From Ovoidimarina sp963698645 (lineage in GTDB: Bacteria; Pseudomonadota; Alphaproteobacteria; Rhodobacterales; Rhodobacteraceae), in the NCBI GenBank assembly GCA_963698645.1, contig CAVORP010000009.1:434001-498000 (forward strand): a stretch of DNA of 64,000 nt, written 5' to 3'. The notes beneath the pieces are model-generated. The model saw only the letters and a program-made list of their open reading frames with translations. It made no database searches and was not told the origin of the DNA. The position numbers were made by a program, and so were the translations under genes. Shown here one piece after another: positions 8,742 to 19,623 of this stretch; the stretch's first letter is position 1; each line of letters begins with the position of its first letter.

Positions 8742-9938
8742 ATGCACAAAGATCGCGCTCTCACTTCACTCGCTTCCCGAAATCCGTTGAGCCGCCCGAT
8801 GCAGCATTCGTCACATCGCCGGAAATTCCTGCAAGGCGTCGCTGCGGGAATGGCTGCCGCTGCAATGCCCGCCGGGCTTGCTGCGCAATCCAGTCGGCCC
8901 CTATCGCTTCTGACATGGGATGCCTACGCCGACCCTAACCTTCTGGCACTTTGGAAGGACAAGACAGGCGTCGACGTCCGATATGAGATTCACATTTCCG
9001 ATCCAAGCTCGGTAAACCGTCTGCGCGCAGGCGAGACATCGGTCTGGGACTTCATCAATGTGAACAACCCCTGGGCGCGCAATGTCATGTGGCCGGCGGG
9101 TCTTATCAAAGAGCTTCCCCGCGAGCGGTTCGAACCGCTCTATGCGGAAATGAAACCGAAGTTCCAAATGCCTTACAAGTGGGCCATGAGCGAAGATGAA
9201 GAGCATCTTCTTGGCATTGTCCAGCGCTACGAGACGTTCGATTTCGTCGTCAATCCGGACGTGATTTCTCCCGCTCTTGCACAGGACGAAGGCTGGGATC
9301 TGTTCAACAATCCCGATTTTGCCGGTCGCTATGGCATCCTGGCCTATGAAGACTGGAACGTCATGGACATCTGCATGGGCGCGGGCGTCCACCCGTTCAA
9401 GGAAAAGTCCGACGAGGATGTGGCCAAGTTCGAAGAGACCTGCAAGCGCTGGATCCAGAATGCAGCGCTGATCACGACGGATTTCGTTCAGCTGAACCTT
9501 GCGATCCTCAATGGCGAAATCGACCTCTACTTCACCGGCGGCACCTATACGACGGCGGCGGCGCGTCTTGAGGGGGTGACCGAGCTCTACGCGATCACAC
9601 CCAATAGCGGTCCCGCCGATGGCAAGGGCGGCATCAACTGGATCGAGCTCAACTCCGCCGTCAACAATCCCGACTTCCTGGAAGCGGCGTTTGACTGGCT
9701 CGAGTTCATCACGACCGTGGATGCGGCCGAACTCGTGGCGCGCGGCAACGGCAATCTCCAGCCGGTCAGCCAGATGTCGAACCCCGATCTGATGGCGCGT
9801 TTCTCGACTGAAGAACTGGCTGCAATCCAGTGGGACGAGTTCGATCAACGGATCGCCAATGCTGTCGAGTTCGACATCGTTCCGGATTACGATCGACTTT
9901 ATGACATCTACTCGGCTGCCATGCGCGAACGGGGCTAA
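8742..9938 (+). CDS. Tat-exported polyamine-type ABC substrate-binding protein
   Basis: 398 residues of the PotD/spermidine-putrescine-type periplasmic binding family. A twin-arginine signal HRRKFLQGV at about residues 25-33 is followed by an alanine-rich hydrophobic stretch and AAQS cleavage region. The mature protein starts with LSLLTWDAYADP, a typical opening for the family. The ATG at 8742 follows AGGGAGAA with suitable spacing; a start at 8709 lacks one. Stop is two bases before the GTG of the ATPase gene. Together with the next three genes it makes a complete PotDABC-like importer; linkage to a glutamyl-amine ligase suggests an amine or amino-acid derivative as substrate. Confidence 0.9.
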   Translation: MHKDRALTSLASRNPLSRPMQHSSHRRKFLQGVAAGMAAAAMPAGLAAQSSRPLSLLTWDAYADPNLLALWKDKTGVDVRYEIHISDPSSVNRLRAGETSVWDFINVNNPWARNVMWPAGLIKELPRERFEPLYAEMKPKFQMPYKWAMSEDEEHLLGIVQRYETFDFVVNPDVISPALAQDEGWDLFNNPDFAGRYGILAYEDWNVMDICMGAGVHPFKEKSDEDVAKFEETCKRWIQNAALITTDFVQLNLAILNGEIDLYFTGGTYTTAAARLEGVTELYAITPNSGPADGKGGINWIELNSAVNNPDFLEAAFDWLEFITTVDAAELVARGNGNLQPVSQMSNPDLMARFSTEELAAIQWDEFDQRIANAVEFDIVPDYDRLYDIYSAAMRERG

Positions 9939-9940
9939 CC

Positions 9941-10999
9941 GTGTCGCCAGACACCACCAAGATCGAAGACCGGCCAGTGATCTTGTCACTGGCCGGTTTG
10001 TCAAAAGCCTTTGGTTCGACCAAGGCCGTAGACGATATCTCGTTAACGATCCCAGAGGGTGAGTTCCTGACAATCGTCGGTCCGTCCGGAAGCGGCAAGT
10101 CGACGCTCGTGCGCCTGCTGGCCGGATTGGAAACGCCCACCGGTGGCGATCTATTCCTGCACGGGGTACGCATTACCGACACCCCCGCCAACAAACGGCC
10201 CACGGCGATGGTGTTCCAATCGCTCGCACTTTTCGATCATCGCACGGTGGGCCAGAACATCGAATTCGCCATGAAGATGAGGGGCGTTCCCACCTCGGTG
10301 CGCCGCGACCGGGCACGTGAACTTCTTCAACTCGTCCGATTGCCCGCCGATTACTATTCACGCCCCGTGACACAGTGCTCCGGCGGCGAACGCCAACGCG
10401 TGGCTCTGGCACGCGCCTTTGCCTCGGATCCCGAGATTTTGTTTTTCGACGAACCCCTCTCGGCGATCGACTATCGCCTGCGCAAGACCCTCGAGGTCGA
10501 GTTGAAGGAATTGCACCAGCGCACGGGCCGCACCTTCGTCTACATCACCCACAGTCTTGAAGAGGCGATGGTGATGTCTGATCGCATCGCTATCATGCAG
10601 GACGGCAGGATCATCCAGACCGGTACTCCCGCCCAAATCTATGGCGCTCCGGCGAACCGGTTTGTCGCGTCCTTCATGGGCGAGGTGAACATCCTGACGA
10701 TTGAACACAAGGCCGGCGATCAGCCAATCTTTGCTGAAATCGACCAACCAATAGACAATCCCAAAGGTGCCTATGCAATGATCCGCCCCGAGGCTCTTGC
10801 CCATGGCCCGGGCGAGATCTCTGCCCAGCTTACGGTCACACAGCGCCTGATGCTGGGATCACGAACGCAGGTTCATCTGTTGTCGGATAAGGGCGCCACA
10901 CTGATATCAGAGCTCCCCGGTACGGCTCAGGAGCTGCAGATCGGTACGACACACATGTTTTCCTTTGCGGCGAGCGCCATCGCATGGATGGAAACATGA
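9941..10999 (+). CDS. ABC transporter ATPase, PotA/FbpC-type
   Basis: 352 residues. Walker A GPSGSGKST, Q-loop MVFQSLALF, a signature variant CSGGERQRVAL, Walker B EILFFDEPLSAID and the H-loop YITHS are all present, followed by a C-terminal regulatory OB-like domain of about 110 residues as in PotA. The cysteine in place of the usual leucine of LSGG is a mild oddity. GTG start at 9941; the end overlaps the first permease. It energises import by the neighbouring permease pair. Confidence 0.93.
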   Translation: MSPDTTKIEDRPVILSLAGLSKAFGSTKAVDDISLTIPEGEFLTIVGPSGSGKSTLVRLLAGLETPTGGDLFLHGVRITDTPANKRPTAMVFQSLALFDHRTVGQNIEFAMKMRGVPTSVRRDRARELLQLVRLPADYYSRPVTQCSGGERQRVALARAFASDPEILFFDEPLSAIDYRLRKTLEVELKELHQRTGRTFVYITHSLEEAMVMSDRIAIMQDGRIIQTGTPAQIYGAPANRFVASFMGEVNILTIEHKAGDQPIFAEIDQPIDNPKGAYAMIRPEALAHGPGEISAQLTVTQRLMLGSRTQVHLLSDKGATLISELPGTAQELQIGTTHMFSFAASAIAWMET

Positions 11000-11844
11000 G
11001 CGCGCGACCGTCCCCCGGCCCCTGGTTTGCGGCCCCCGTCGCACTCTTCATGATGGTCTGCTTCGCGGCCCCGATCCTGATCGTGACATGGTACAGCCTG
11101 ATGCCAAGCCGCACATTCGGGCTGACGGGGGATTTGACGCTCGAAAACTATCGCTCGGCCTTCTTCGACGGTTACGGACGCCCTCTGCTTTGGTCGCTCC
11201 TCGGAGCGACGACGACCACTGTCGTGACAGCGCTCTTGGCATGGCCCACGGCCGTGATCCTGCACCGGCATGCCGGCAGATGGGCGTCGGTGGCCTCGGC
11301 ACTTATCGCGCTGCCGATCTTCATCTCGGAAAGCGTTCGTCTCTTTGGGATGTCGGTATTCCTGATGCCCCGCGGCGGCATCCTGGCCGGGTCGCTGAAT
11401 GCGGCGTTTGATATTCAGATCGGATCGATTCTCAACACATGGGCCGCAGCGCAGCTCGGGATGATCTACATCCACCTGCCATTCATGCTGTTTCCGCTTC
11501 TCCTCGGGATCAGCCTGATCCCGGCCGACCGGATCGAGGCGGCGCAAGATCTGGGCGCGAACCGCTGGCAGACATTCCGCGAAATTGAATTGCCACTGGC
11601 CGCGCCCGGGCTGGTGATCGGGGCGCTTCTTACCTTCGTCCTGTGCCTTGGCGCCAATGCCGAAGCGGCCATTCTCGGCGGACGGGCCGTCACCGTTATC
11701 ACCGCCGCGATCGAACAACGGTTCAACTATGCACAGGACTGGCCAATGGGCGCGGCGCTAACCGTGATCGTCATAATTGTGACGGCGATCATCGTGCTTC
11801 CGGTGCTTTCACGGCTAGACCTGAACAAGTTGACAGGCCGATGA
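10996..11844 (+). CDS. ABC transporter permease, PotB-type
   Basis: 282 residues with about six hydrophobic segments and the EAA cytoplasmic loop seen as EAAQDLGANRWQTFREI near residue 180, which docks the ATPase. An in-frame ATG exists at 10984, but the ATG at 10996 forms an ATGA overlap with the stop of the ATPase gene, matching the coupling style of the whole cluster. Ends in an ATGA overlap with the second permease. Confidence 0.9.
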   Translation: MSARPSPGPWFAAPVALFMMVCFAAPILIVTWYSLMPSRTFGLTGDLTLENYRSAFFDGYGRPLLWSLLGATTTTVVTALLAWPTAVILHRHAGRWASVASALIALPIFISESVRLFGMSVFLMPRGGILAGSLNAAFDIQIGSILNTWAAAQLGMIYIHLPFMLFPLLLGISLIPADRIEAAQDLGANRWQTFREIELPLAAPGLVIGALLTFVLCLGANAEAAILGGRAVTVITAAIEQRFNYAQDWPMGAALTVIVIIVTAIIVLPVLSRLDLNKLTGR

Positions 11845-12644
11845 GACACGGACGTCATACCGGGGCGCTGCGTGCCTTGTGGATCGTCACGATCATGGCC
11901 TTCCTCTACATCCCGATCGGATCGGTCCTCCTCGCTTCAATGGCCAACACACGGTACATGCGTTTTCCGCACAAGGTATGGACGCTGGATGCCTATCGCG
12001 AAGCGATCGCGTCATTCACAACCTGGCAGATTCACTCGATCTCGTTCTGGATCGCTTTCTTCGTGGTTATCCTTGCCGTCCTTCTGGGAACGCTTGGCGC
12101 GGTTGCGTTCGCCCGCTTCGACTGGCGCGGACGCAGCCTGTTTCAGCGGCTTCTCGTGCTACCAATCTTCTTTCCACAACCCGTTCTGGGATTGGCCCTA
12201 CTATTGTCGCTGAACGCTGTCGGTTTTTCGCCCAGTTGGAAGACCGCCATCTTTGCGCATCTCGTCTGGATCGTGCCAATCGTCACGCTTGTCATATCGA
12301 TCCGCTTCTTCGGCTACGATCCGGCACAGGAAGAGGCCGCGCGCGATCTCGGGGCAAACAACTGGCAGGTTGTCCGCGAGGTTACGCTTCCCGCGCTCTG
12401 GCCAGGTATCTTTTCTGGCGGGCTTTTTGCGTTCCTTCTGTCATGGTCGAACCTGCCGCTTTCGATCTATACATCCGGGCCGGACACGCCCTTGCCTGTG
12501 TGGCTCTTCACGCGAACTGCCACGAACTACTCACCTCTGGTGCCCTCTGTAGCGGTGATCGGCACACTCATCTCTGCCGTTCTGGTGGTGTCATTCGCTC
12601 TGATACTCTTTGCGGCGACCAAGGTACGAACCCGGTTTGCCTGA
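11841..12644 (+). CDS. ABC transporter permease, PotC-type
   Basis: 267 residues, multiple transmembrane segments, with an EAA loop EEAARDLGANNWQVVREV. The start at 11841 overlaps the stop of the preceding permease as ATGA; the open frame extends further upstream but without a reason to start there. It completes the importer. The next gene (a proline-racemase-family remnant) begins about 40 bases later and was probably once in the same transcript. Confidence 0.9.
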   Translation: MRHGRHTGALRALWIVTIMAFLYIPIGSVLLASMANTRYMRFPHKVWTLDAYREAIASFTTWQIHSISFWIAFFVVILAVLLGTLGAVAFARFDWRGRSLFQRLLVLPIFFPQPVLGLALLLSLNAVGFSPSWKTAIFAHLVWIVPIVTLVISIRFFGYDPAQEEAARDLGANNWQVVREVTLPALWPGIFSGGLFAFLLSWSNLPLSIYTSGPDTPLPVWLFTRTATNYSPLVPSVAVIGTLISAVLVVSFALILFAATKVRTRFA

Positions 12645-12684
12645 TCGCTGCTTGCAGGGATCGCTTCCTCAACGGGAGGCCGGA

Positions 12685-13130
12685 ACTGCAGAGCACCAAT
12701 GTCATTCATCTCGTCTCCGCAGATGCCGGGGGAGAGGTCGGTGACGTCATCGGCGGCGGCGCCCCACCGCAACCGAGCGACATGCTTTGGGATCAACGCA
12801 CGTCGAGGCGTCGTTCGTCACGGCAACCTGCCGGTGCCGCCCAAACATCCCGCCGCTCGGGCCGCCTTTATCATCGTGGAACCGGAACACACGCCGCCCA
12901 TGGAGAGTTCGTACTCGATCGGCGTTGCGACGGTGCCCTTGGATACCGGACTTTTCGAGATGCAGAAGCCTGTCACGCACATGGTGCGCGCGGCACCGGG
13001 CGGGCTCGTCCGGGTGCGCGCACATTAGAAAGGAGGCAAAGCCGTCCGGATCGAGATTCTTCCCCCCGAGAGCTGGGCCAGTGCAATGGTATTGAGAGGA
13101 GGACTTGGAACGGTGTCGTCAGGGGGCGAG
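12685..13130 (+). pseudogene. Proline racemase / hydroxyproline dehydratase family remnant
   Basis: The first half of a proline-racemase-family enzyme can be read across two frames. One gives STNVIHLVSADAGGEVGDVI at the N-terminus; a shift near 12800 then gives RGVVRHGNLPVPPK, AAFIIVEPEHTPPM and PVTHMVRAAPGGLVRVRA, ending at a TAG (13026-13028) with weak family-like sequence for about 100 bases beyond. A GGGAGG ribosome site at 12674-12679 is followed at normal spacing by CTG instead of the expected ATG. The position corresponding to the family's S-N-S-I-C-V reads Y-S-I-G-V. Roughly the last two thirds of the enzyme are absent. Functional loss is clear; the original substrate (a proline or hydroxyproline isomer) is inferred from family only. 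Confidence 0.82.
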
Positions 13131-13243
13131 CCTTGTTCAAACACGGCTGACCTGACAATTTGCTCCGGTCCACCGTTCATCGAAAATCGTCAAGTTTCTG
13201 AAATGCGGACAAAGCGGACGTTCGAAGAAATCCTTGCGGGTAC

Positions 13244-15948
13244 TTACGCCTTTGAATTCCAGTCGATGCAGGGTTTGCCACCGTTGAGCCGATACGCAAT
13301 GGCCTGAAGTATGACGCCGTTTGTATTGATGTCGCTATATGCTTGATCCGGCTTGTTGGTGACCGAGAAGACCCCCGGACTGAAACCCAGAGAACTACCC
13401 TTTGCCTTTTCGCGAACCTGCGCAATCACCATGTCGTTGTATTCGTTGGGTCGGTAGACCTTCCAGAGAAAGGCCGCCTTGCTATTCAGCATGTCAATCG
13501 CCCGGATGAATCCCTTTGTCTGAAAGCGCGGCGATGGATCGAGCGTTTCGTAGGTCCAAGGAGCCGCGACTTCACCGATCTGGAAACCTTGGTAAACGAA
13601 CCAGGGCTCACGGTTGATGGGACCTTCCGAAACGCAGACCAGTTTGCCAGTCGAAAGATACTCCTCGACCTGCGCGGCGAAGAGTGCTTCCGAGGCAGCT
13701 CTCGCCAGGTCGGACGCGCCTAGCTCGACTGCTTCAAGAAGGTGCGGCTCTGTCCCGATCGGTCCAAACTCGGCGACGTCATGGAGAATGTGGACGCCTC
13801 GGTCGAATGGCGAGCCGGGTTGCGGAACCGAATAGGGCGACGTAACCGGATAACCCCAAAGAGCAAAGGCCCTTGCGATGTATCCCGCGTAGTTTGAACG
13901 ATACGAGGATACGAGGCGTCTCCCGCTTGCGGTCAGAGGAATACCATCCTGAATGGTTTTGCCCAGGTCCCAGCCATCCAGAATGCCAACGATCCCGAGG
14001 TCCTTTTTCGCGTATTTCTCCAGCAGATACAGCGAAACCAGCAGCCTTGCCGTATCACTGGCATTGTAATCGTCATGGCCGGAGGCCTTGCCATCCGTGG
14101 ATGCCAGTCCTTTCGGGAGCCGTAGACCGTTGAAAACACCCGTCGCCAACCCATCCAGAACCGCGTCTATCCGTTCGAAAAACTGGGCGTCGCTCAAAAG
14201 ACCAATGCTGTGCGCGCTCAGGATGCCGAGTATCAGCGACCCGGTGTCCCACATCGTGCTGAATTGATAGGCTTGGACCTTGTCACCTTCGAGCCAGGCC
14301 GTTGCTGGCACCAAACCGGTTTCAGGGTCGGTGAATTGCTCGATATACGACCAGGCCAACCGGGCGTCGTCCATCAGCAGGTCGCGCTGCTCCGGGGTGT
14401 CGGTGTCGTTCGCGTCCGGACGGGCCGGCCAGCGCTGCGCCACACGCAACAGCCTCGCCTGCTCGCTCTTGACGGAAACGGCGGCCAGATACTGCTGCAT
14501 ATCCAGAACGTTGAATTGACCCGTCTTTCCAAGTCCGGCAAGTGCCTCCACCAAGGCGCTTGCATCGTCTCGCTCGCTGAACCCCTTCTCGTCAATCAAC
14601 AGCACGACATCGTCACTGGGCGATGTCGCGTCTTCGATGCGCTTTCGGAGCGTTTGCGTCGATAGACCTGGATGCGGCCCGTCAAGCACCAGCGAAGCAT
14701 TTACCCGTAACGACCCGTACTCATCGAAACCCGAAAAACGTTCCGCGTCTTTCGACAAATCGAGAAAATATCAAATCCTGCATGTTTATCCTGATCGGCG
14801 GAACGGTCTCTTCTCGTCCTCCAACGCCGCACACGCGGCCATACCTGCAGTGCTGCGTTCTGTGTCTTGCGCCATGCTTCCGAAGGCGAGATGTTTTGCC
14901 TCTCTCCATGTGTCGTCGTCGGCTCCCAATACCGGACGCACTCGTGCGGCTTATGCCTCGCCAGTTTCTGCGGAAGCATCATCGGATGTCGTTGACGCGC
15001 GACTGCCAAAGGAATTCCCGATCTCCGTGAACGGTATCCCAGCACTGGCGAGTTCTCGCTCCGAAGAGAGTCCGTCGAGATGCCGGAGTCGTCCGCATCT
15101 ATGCAAAGCACCAGATGACGTAAGAAAACTTCACCTGATCTGAACCTCAATTCCGATGGCAAAATCAGATAGTTGCGGCTGGAGATCAGGTTCTTGGCGA
15201 AATGCGTCTCCGATGACCGAGCCCTGATCGAACAGTTCGACGTCACCTTGCAGGGCATCGTCGGGAAATGTGGCGGTAAGAACGATCGGTCCTTCGCTCG
15301 ACGCCGCCAGGGCGAACGTTGCCGAGATTTCCTCGCTCGTTGGCAACGGCGGCAAACGCCATCCACCGTTGATTTGCTGGGTCCCATCGCTGTTGCGCCA
15401 GATTTCCTGCGTCGTTCCGACTTGCGGAAGCAGGATCGAAGTCAGGATCCCCGCGGATCGCAGTCCTTCGATGACGGGAGCCTCGCCGCCCGGCAACCGT
15501 GCGACAATTGTCTGTGGAACCGACCCCGGCGCGTCCTTTCCATTGGCGGCCGAAGAGTAGATTGTCTGAAGCGGTTGCGCGCCTCACTCGCGAACCGCAT
15601 GCGCAGGTAAGGACGCCGAGAGACGAGGTCTGGAAGTTCGAGTGCCAGTTCGACCAAACCCGGATAGTCGACGATCATCGTGGACAGGAACCGCATCAAG
15701 TCTGCCCCGGCGTCTGGATCCTGCCATTCCTCGCGGTCGAATTTGATTACGATGGTTACCGGAACATTCTGGGAAATGATCGGATCAAGGAAAGAGAAGA
15801 GCCCGGAGGATGAGGTTCGCTGTGTCACCCCATCAATGAGCAGGATAGCCGGAAACGTACTCGCCGCCTGTGCCGCCCTCCAAGACGAGGAATTCGCGGC
15901 CGTTCCGCCGATCAAGACGCGGGAAAGAAATGTTCGGCGATCCATCAT
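13244..15948 (-). pseudogene. Decayed Tat-exported DUF3131 protein (exopolysaccharide locus)
   Basis: Originally one gene of about 900 codons, now in pieces. The N-terminal part begins with a twin-arginine signal MMDRRTFLSRVLIGG and runs to about 15570, where one base is missing in CGCTTCAGACAATC. The frame then continues to TGA at 15131-15133, and the same frame resumes past it through TAA near 14950 and two TGA codons near 14788 and 14773. It then stays open for 500 codons to 13244. The long C-terminal part carries DUF3131-like segments (TGLVPATAWLEGD, FSTMWDTGSLILG, KGFIRAIDMLN). The 500-codon part could still be made from a TTG at 14758 but would lack its export signal. It faces a glycosyltransferase fusion across 172 bases. 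Confidence 0.8.
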
Positions 15949-16120
15949 CCTACCCCCTAGATACTGCTTCTCTTAGCATTGCAGTTTTGCTTGCCTTGGC
16001 GAACGATCCAATTCACCACACCCCACCGACCTGCGACCTAGTTGCCGTTTCGTCAAAGCTTCGTGTGTGCCACACTTATCATAAACGATATGCAAATACG
16101 GCGCCACACAGGTAGTTCAC
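15949..16120. promoter_or_regulatory. Divergent intergenic region of the exopolysaccharide locus
   Basis: This 172-base spacer separates the two divergent polysaccharide genes and must have held both promoters. The only structured element I see is a small palindrome GTGTG-C-CACAC at 16065-16075. The segment around 16070-16100 is AT-rich relative to its surroundings. No clear -35/-10 pair could be assigned. Confidence 0.3.
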
Positions 16121-19100
16121 TTGAAAAGCACTAACGAAGACGAAGGCGACGTGTCGACCAAGCCGTATTCTTTGATCCCACATCCCGCCGGCTTGTGTTC
16201 TTTACCGTTTTTTCGGTGCTTTTCCTGGTATTTGCGTTGGTATGGTTCGTCCTGTTCATCTTCCATCTTTATGGGTCCGAACTTCCACCACATACCGCGG
16301 ATACCGCAACAACAGGCGTTGAGAGCGATCTGTCGGCCATTCCTCGAAATCCCACTGACCGGCAAGATCGTCCGACAAGCAATGTGCCAATTGCACCGAT
16401 TTCCAGCGAGCGGGCACAAGCAACCCGCAGACGGCACGCCGCCGAATGGAGAGTACGCGCCGCGACCTGTCATTACAGGTCACTGACGTACACGCATTCG
16501 TTCCGTACTGGTCCATGGCGGGTCTCGTCGAAACGCGCGCCAATATCGCTACAGTCGATGTTCTGCTGCCGGAATGGTTTACGATCGATCGCAACTCCGG
16601 CGAGATCGCCAGTCTTCCTGCCACCTCAGCGTGACGAACTCCGAGACGTTTGGTTCCAGAATCGCGATCGCGTCAAACTTCTCCCCGTCGCGAGGGCCAA
16701 TTTCAATCGACGGCGATGAGCCTGCACAGTGGCTGACCTCTCCGGAAAGACAGATGGAACTCATCAAGGTCGGTGTCTTCACTCGTTCGAGGAGGAGGAA
16801 TTTGATGGCCTCTGCCTCGATTTCGCTGGAGCGAGGGCAGAGGATAGTTGACGCCATCGCCGGTTTTGCCCTCGCAGCGAAGGACCGAGTTCGATCGCGA
16901 CGGGTAAGGAAAGCTGCATCATCGCTGCGATGGACGACGAGCTTTTGAAGCATCCGAAGGCTGCAGACCTGTCCGACCGGCTGATCGTGCTTGCTTTCCA
17001 GGAGCCCGGACCATTCAGCGGACCTGCGCCTCTTGCAGCGCAAGACTGGTATGAAGAGCGGCTGTCTGCACTCCTGACCAGAATCCCGGCGGAAAAGCTG
17101 GTCATCGCACTTGGCGGCTTTGGCATGGACTGGATCAGCGGAAGGCCTGATCCCGAATACTTGAACTTTTTCGACATCACCGAGGCAGTAGCCCGCTACG
17201 GCGGCTCGATCGAGTTGGACCAAGAAAGCCTGAACTCGGTAGCTTCATTTTCGGACGCTCAAGGCCAAAGGCACCAAATCTGGTTTCTCGACGCGTTGAG
17301 CGCGCATAATCAATTGGCGCAAATCCCGCTTGACCAGATTGGTGGGATGGCGATCTGGCCGGTATCTGGAGGAGACGTCGGAGTATGGGATCTCCTTTCC
17401 CCCGGGGGTCCCGATCGCGAATGCTACCCCGAGCATTTTGCAGGAGATCAGAGCCCGCCTCTCACGTCAGATACACGGGGAAAGGCCCTCTGCTCACGGT
17501 TCAAAACGCGGCCGCTCCGGGTCGGCGGATTTGGAGGTAGACCCGGAAAGCGGTCTGATCACCGGTGCCAACTACCTGGAACTTCCGCACGCGCTTTCAC
17601 AGTCACCTTGAGTGGCACATTGCCGGACAACTCCGTCATTCTCACTTTCGACGACGGACCAAGCCGGACCTACACACCACAGATCTTGGACATACTGAAG
17701 GAGTACGGCGTTCCGGCGGTGTTCTTTGTCGTTGGAACCCGCGTCCAGAATTCCCCTGAAATAGTCCGCAGAATTGTCGACGAAGGGCATGAACTGGGTG
17801 TGCACACCTATTCCCACCCCAACATCGCCGAGATTTCCGACTTACGCCTCAAGCTGGAACTCCATGGATCGCAGGAACTGATCAAGAGCGTTTCGGGGCA
17901 AAACACCAACCTGTTCCGCGCTCCTTATGGATTCGACGAGAATCCCGAGACGCCCAGACGAGGCGAGGGTTCTAAGTCTGCTGTCGAACGAACGCTATGT
18001 CGTGGTCGGAATTGAGATCGACTCGACGGACTGGACGCGTCCGGGCACGGACAAGATCGTGGAGACTGTCACGACACTCGTGCAGTCAAATCAGGGCAAC
18101 GTGATCCTGTTCCACGATGCCGGAGGGGATCGTGGGCAGACAGTCCAGGCCTTGCCCAGGATAATCGAGGCGCTCCGGGACATGGGGATCGCCATTGTGC
18201 CTCTGTCCAGCATCACGGGCAAGGCGACGGCCCTGCAAGTGGGCGTCAGGCGAGGACTGGTCAGCGACTACTCGTTCTGGCTGATCCGAACACTGAAATC
18301 CGCCGTGACCGCGATCTTCTTCTTCGTGATCGCAGCCGGTATGATTCGGTCATTGGCGGTTTTGGTACTTGCGCTCATCAAGGAACGGCGGGTGCATGAA
18401 AGCGGCGAGGCGTTGTTGCCGGTGACCGTATTGATACCGGCGTACTGCGAGGAAACCGTCATAGCCAAGTCGGTGACATCGGTGCTTCAATCGACCTGTC
18501 CGATCGAACAGGTGATCGTCATCGACGACGGATCTACAGACGATACCGCTAGGGTTGTCAGCGACAATTTCGGATCCGACCCCCGTGTCCGCCTCGTTCG
18601 CCAGAATAACGGGGGCAAGGCGGACGCGTTGAATCACGGAATACGTCTGATCGAAACGCCCGTATTCGTTGCCATCGACGCTGATACCATCATTTCGCCC
18701 GATGCAATCGGTCTTCTGGTCCGGCATTTCAACGATGACAGGGTCGGAGCCGTGGCTGGCAACGTCAAAGTCGGGAACCGCAGGAACCTTCTGACACGGA
18801 TACAGGCGATCGAATACATCACGGCACAGAACCTGGACCGCAGGGCCTTTGAAGTGCTCAACGGAATCATGGTCGTTCCCGGCTCGATTGGAGCTTGGCG
18901 GACCGAGGCGGTGAAGAAATGCTGGCGGCTACACCACGCAGACCATCGTCGAAGACGCCGACCTGACGGTTTCGATTATCCGGGACGGCCATAAGGTCGT
19001 ATACGAGCCGCGGGCGCACGCATTCACCGAAGCCCCGGAAACGATCCCACAGTGGATGAGGCAGCGATTGCGCTGGCACTTCGGGATGCTGCAGATTGCA

Positions 19101-19623
19101 TGGAAGCACAAAGCCGCATTTCAGAGCGCCGCGCAGTCGGGTTGTTTCGATCCCGGACCTGGTCCTGTTTGGCGCAGTCTTTTCGCTATTCGCGCCCATC
19201 GCGGACATCGTGATGGTCGTTAATCTGTTCTCCTTGGTCGGGCATCTCACCGATGCATCCCTTGTATCGTGGGAAAACACTTCCGTTCTCGTCGCAATTG
19301 CCTATGTCGCCTATTTGCTGTCGGACCTCGTGCTGGCGACCATCGCCTTTGGCCTTGAGCCGGAAGAAAACAAACGGCTCTTGCCTTGGGTTCTGACCCA
19401 AAGGTTTTTCTATCGCCAGATCTACTGGATGGTGGCCCTGCGCTCGATCGCGACGGGTAGTGACCGGGCGATTTACCGGATGGCGCAAGATAACACGGAT
19501 GTCGTCGATCGACCCGGCGAACACCCTCGGCGTGTCAAGATACTGACGGCAGAACCGTGTCTACCGACAAGATCGCTCTTCCGGAACGCAATCAGACGTG
19601 ACGGAATTCGTGCAGCGGCTTGA
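16121..19623 (+). pseudogene. Decayed membrane GH18-like / NodB / GT2 trifunctional polysaccharide enzyme
   Basis: Pieces in changing frames give one large protein of about 1,150 residues: an N-terminal membrane segment (FFTVFSVLFLVFALVWFV), a GH18-like domain (HAFVPYWSMAGL, later IALGGFGMDWISG), and a NodB deacetylase domain (VILTFDDGPS, HELGVHTYSHPN, LFRAPYG). A further membrane segment, a family 2 glycosyltransferase domain (VIDDGSTDDTARV, VAIDADT, QRLRWHFGM) and C-terminal membrane helices follow. Frame changes are needed near 16150, 16450, 16640, 16900, 17420, 17570, 17950, 18910 and 19130. The GH18 part has GLCLDF where catalytic members have D-x-D-x-E, as in non-catalytic relatives. 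Such fusions synthesise and deacetylate a secreted polysaccharide. Its partner is the divergent DUF3131 gene, also decayed. Confidence 0.82.

Noticed and set aside
1..13130. Assignment of the cluster to hydroxyproline catabolism
   Set aside because: DHDPS-family, aldehyde dehydrogenase and proline-racemase-family genes fit, but no hydroxyproline oxidase is present and the aminotransferase, NodB and amidase genes do not belong to that route.
15131..15496. Separate small minus-strand gene
   Set aside because: It is in the same frame as the 500-codon DUF3131 part further on and joins the Tat-signal piece by a one-base shift, so it is the middle of one broken gene.
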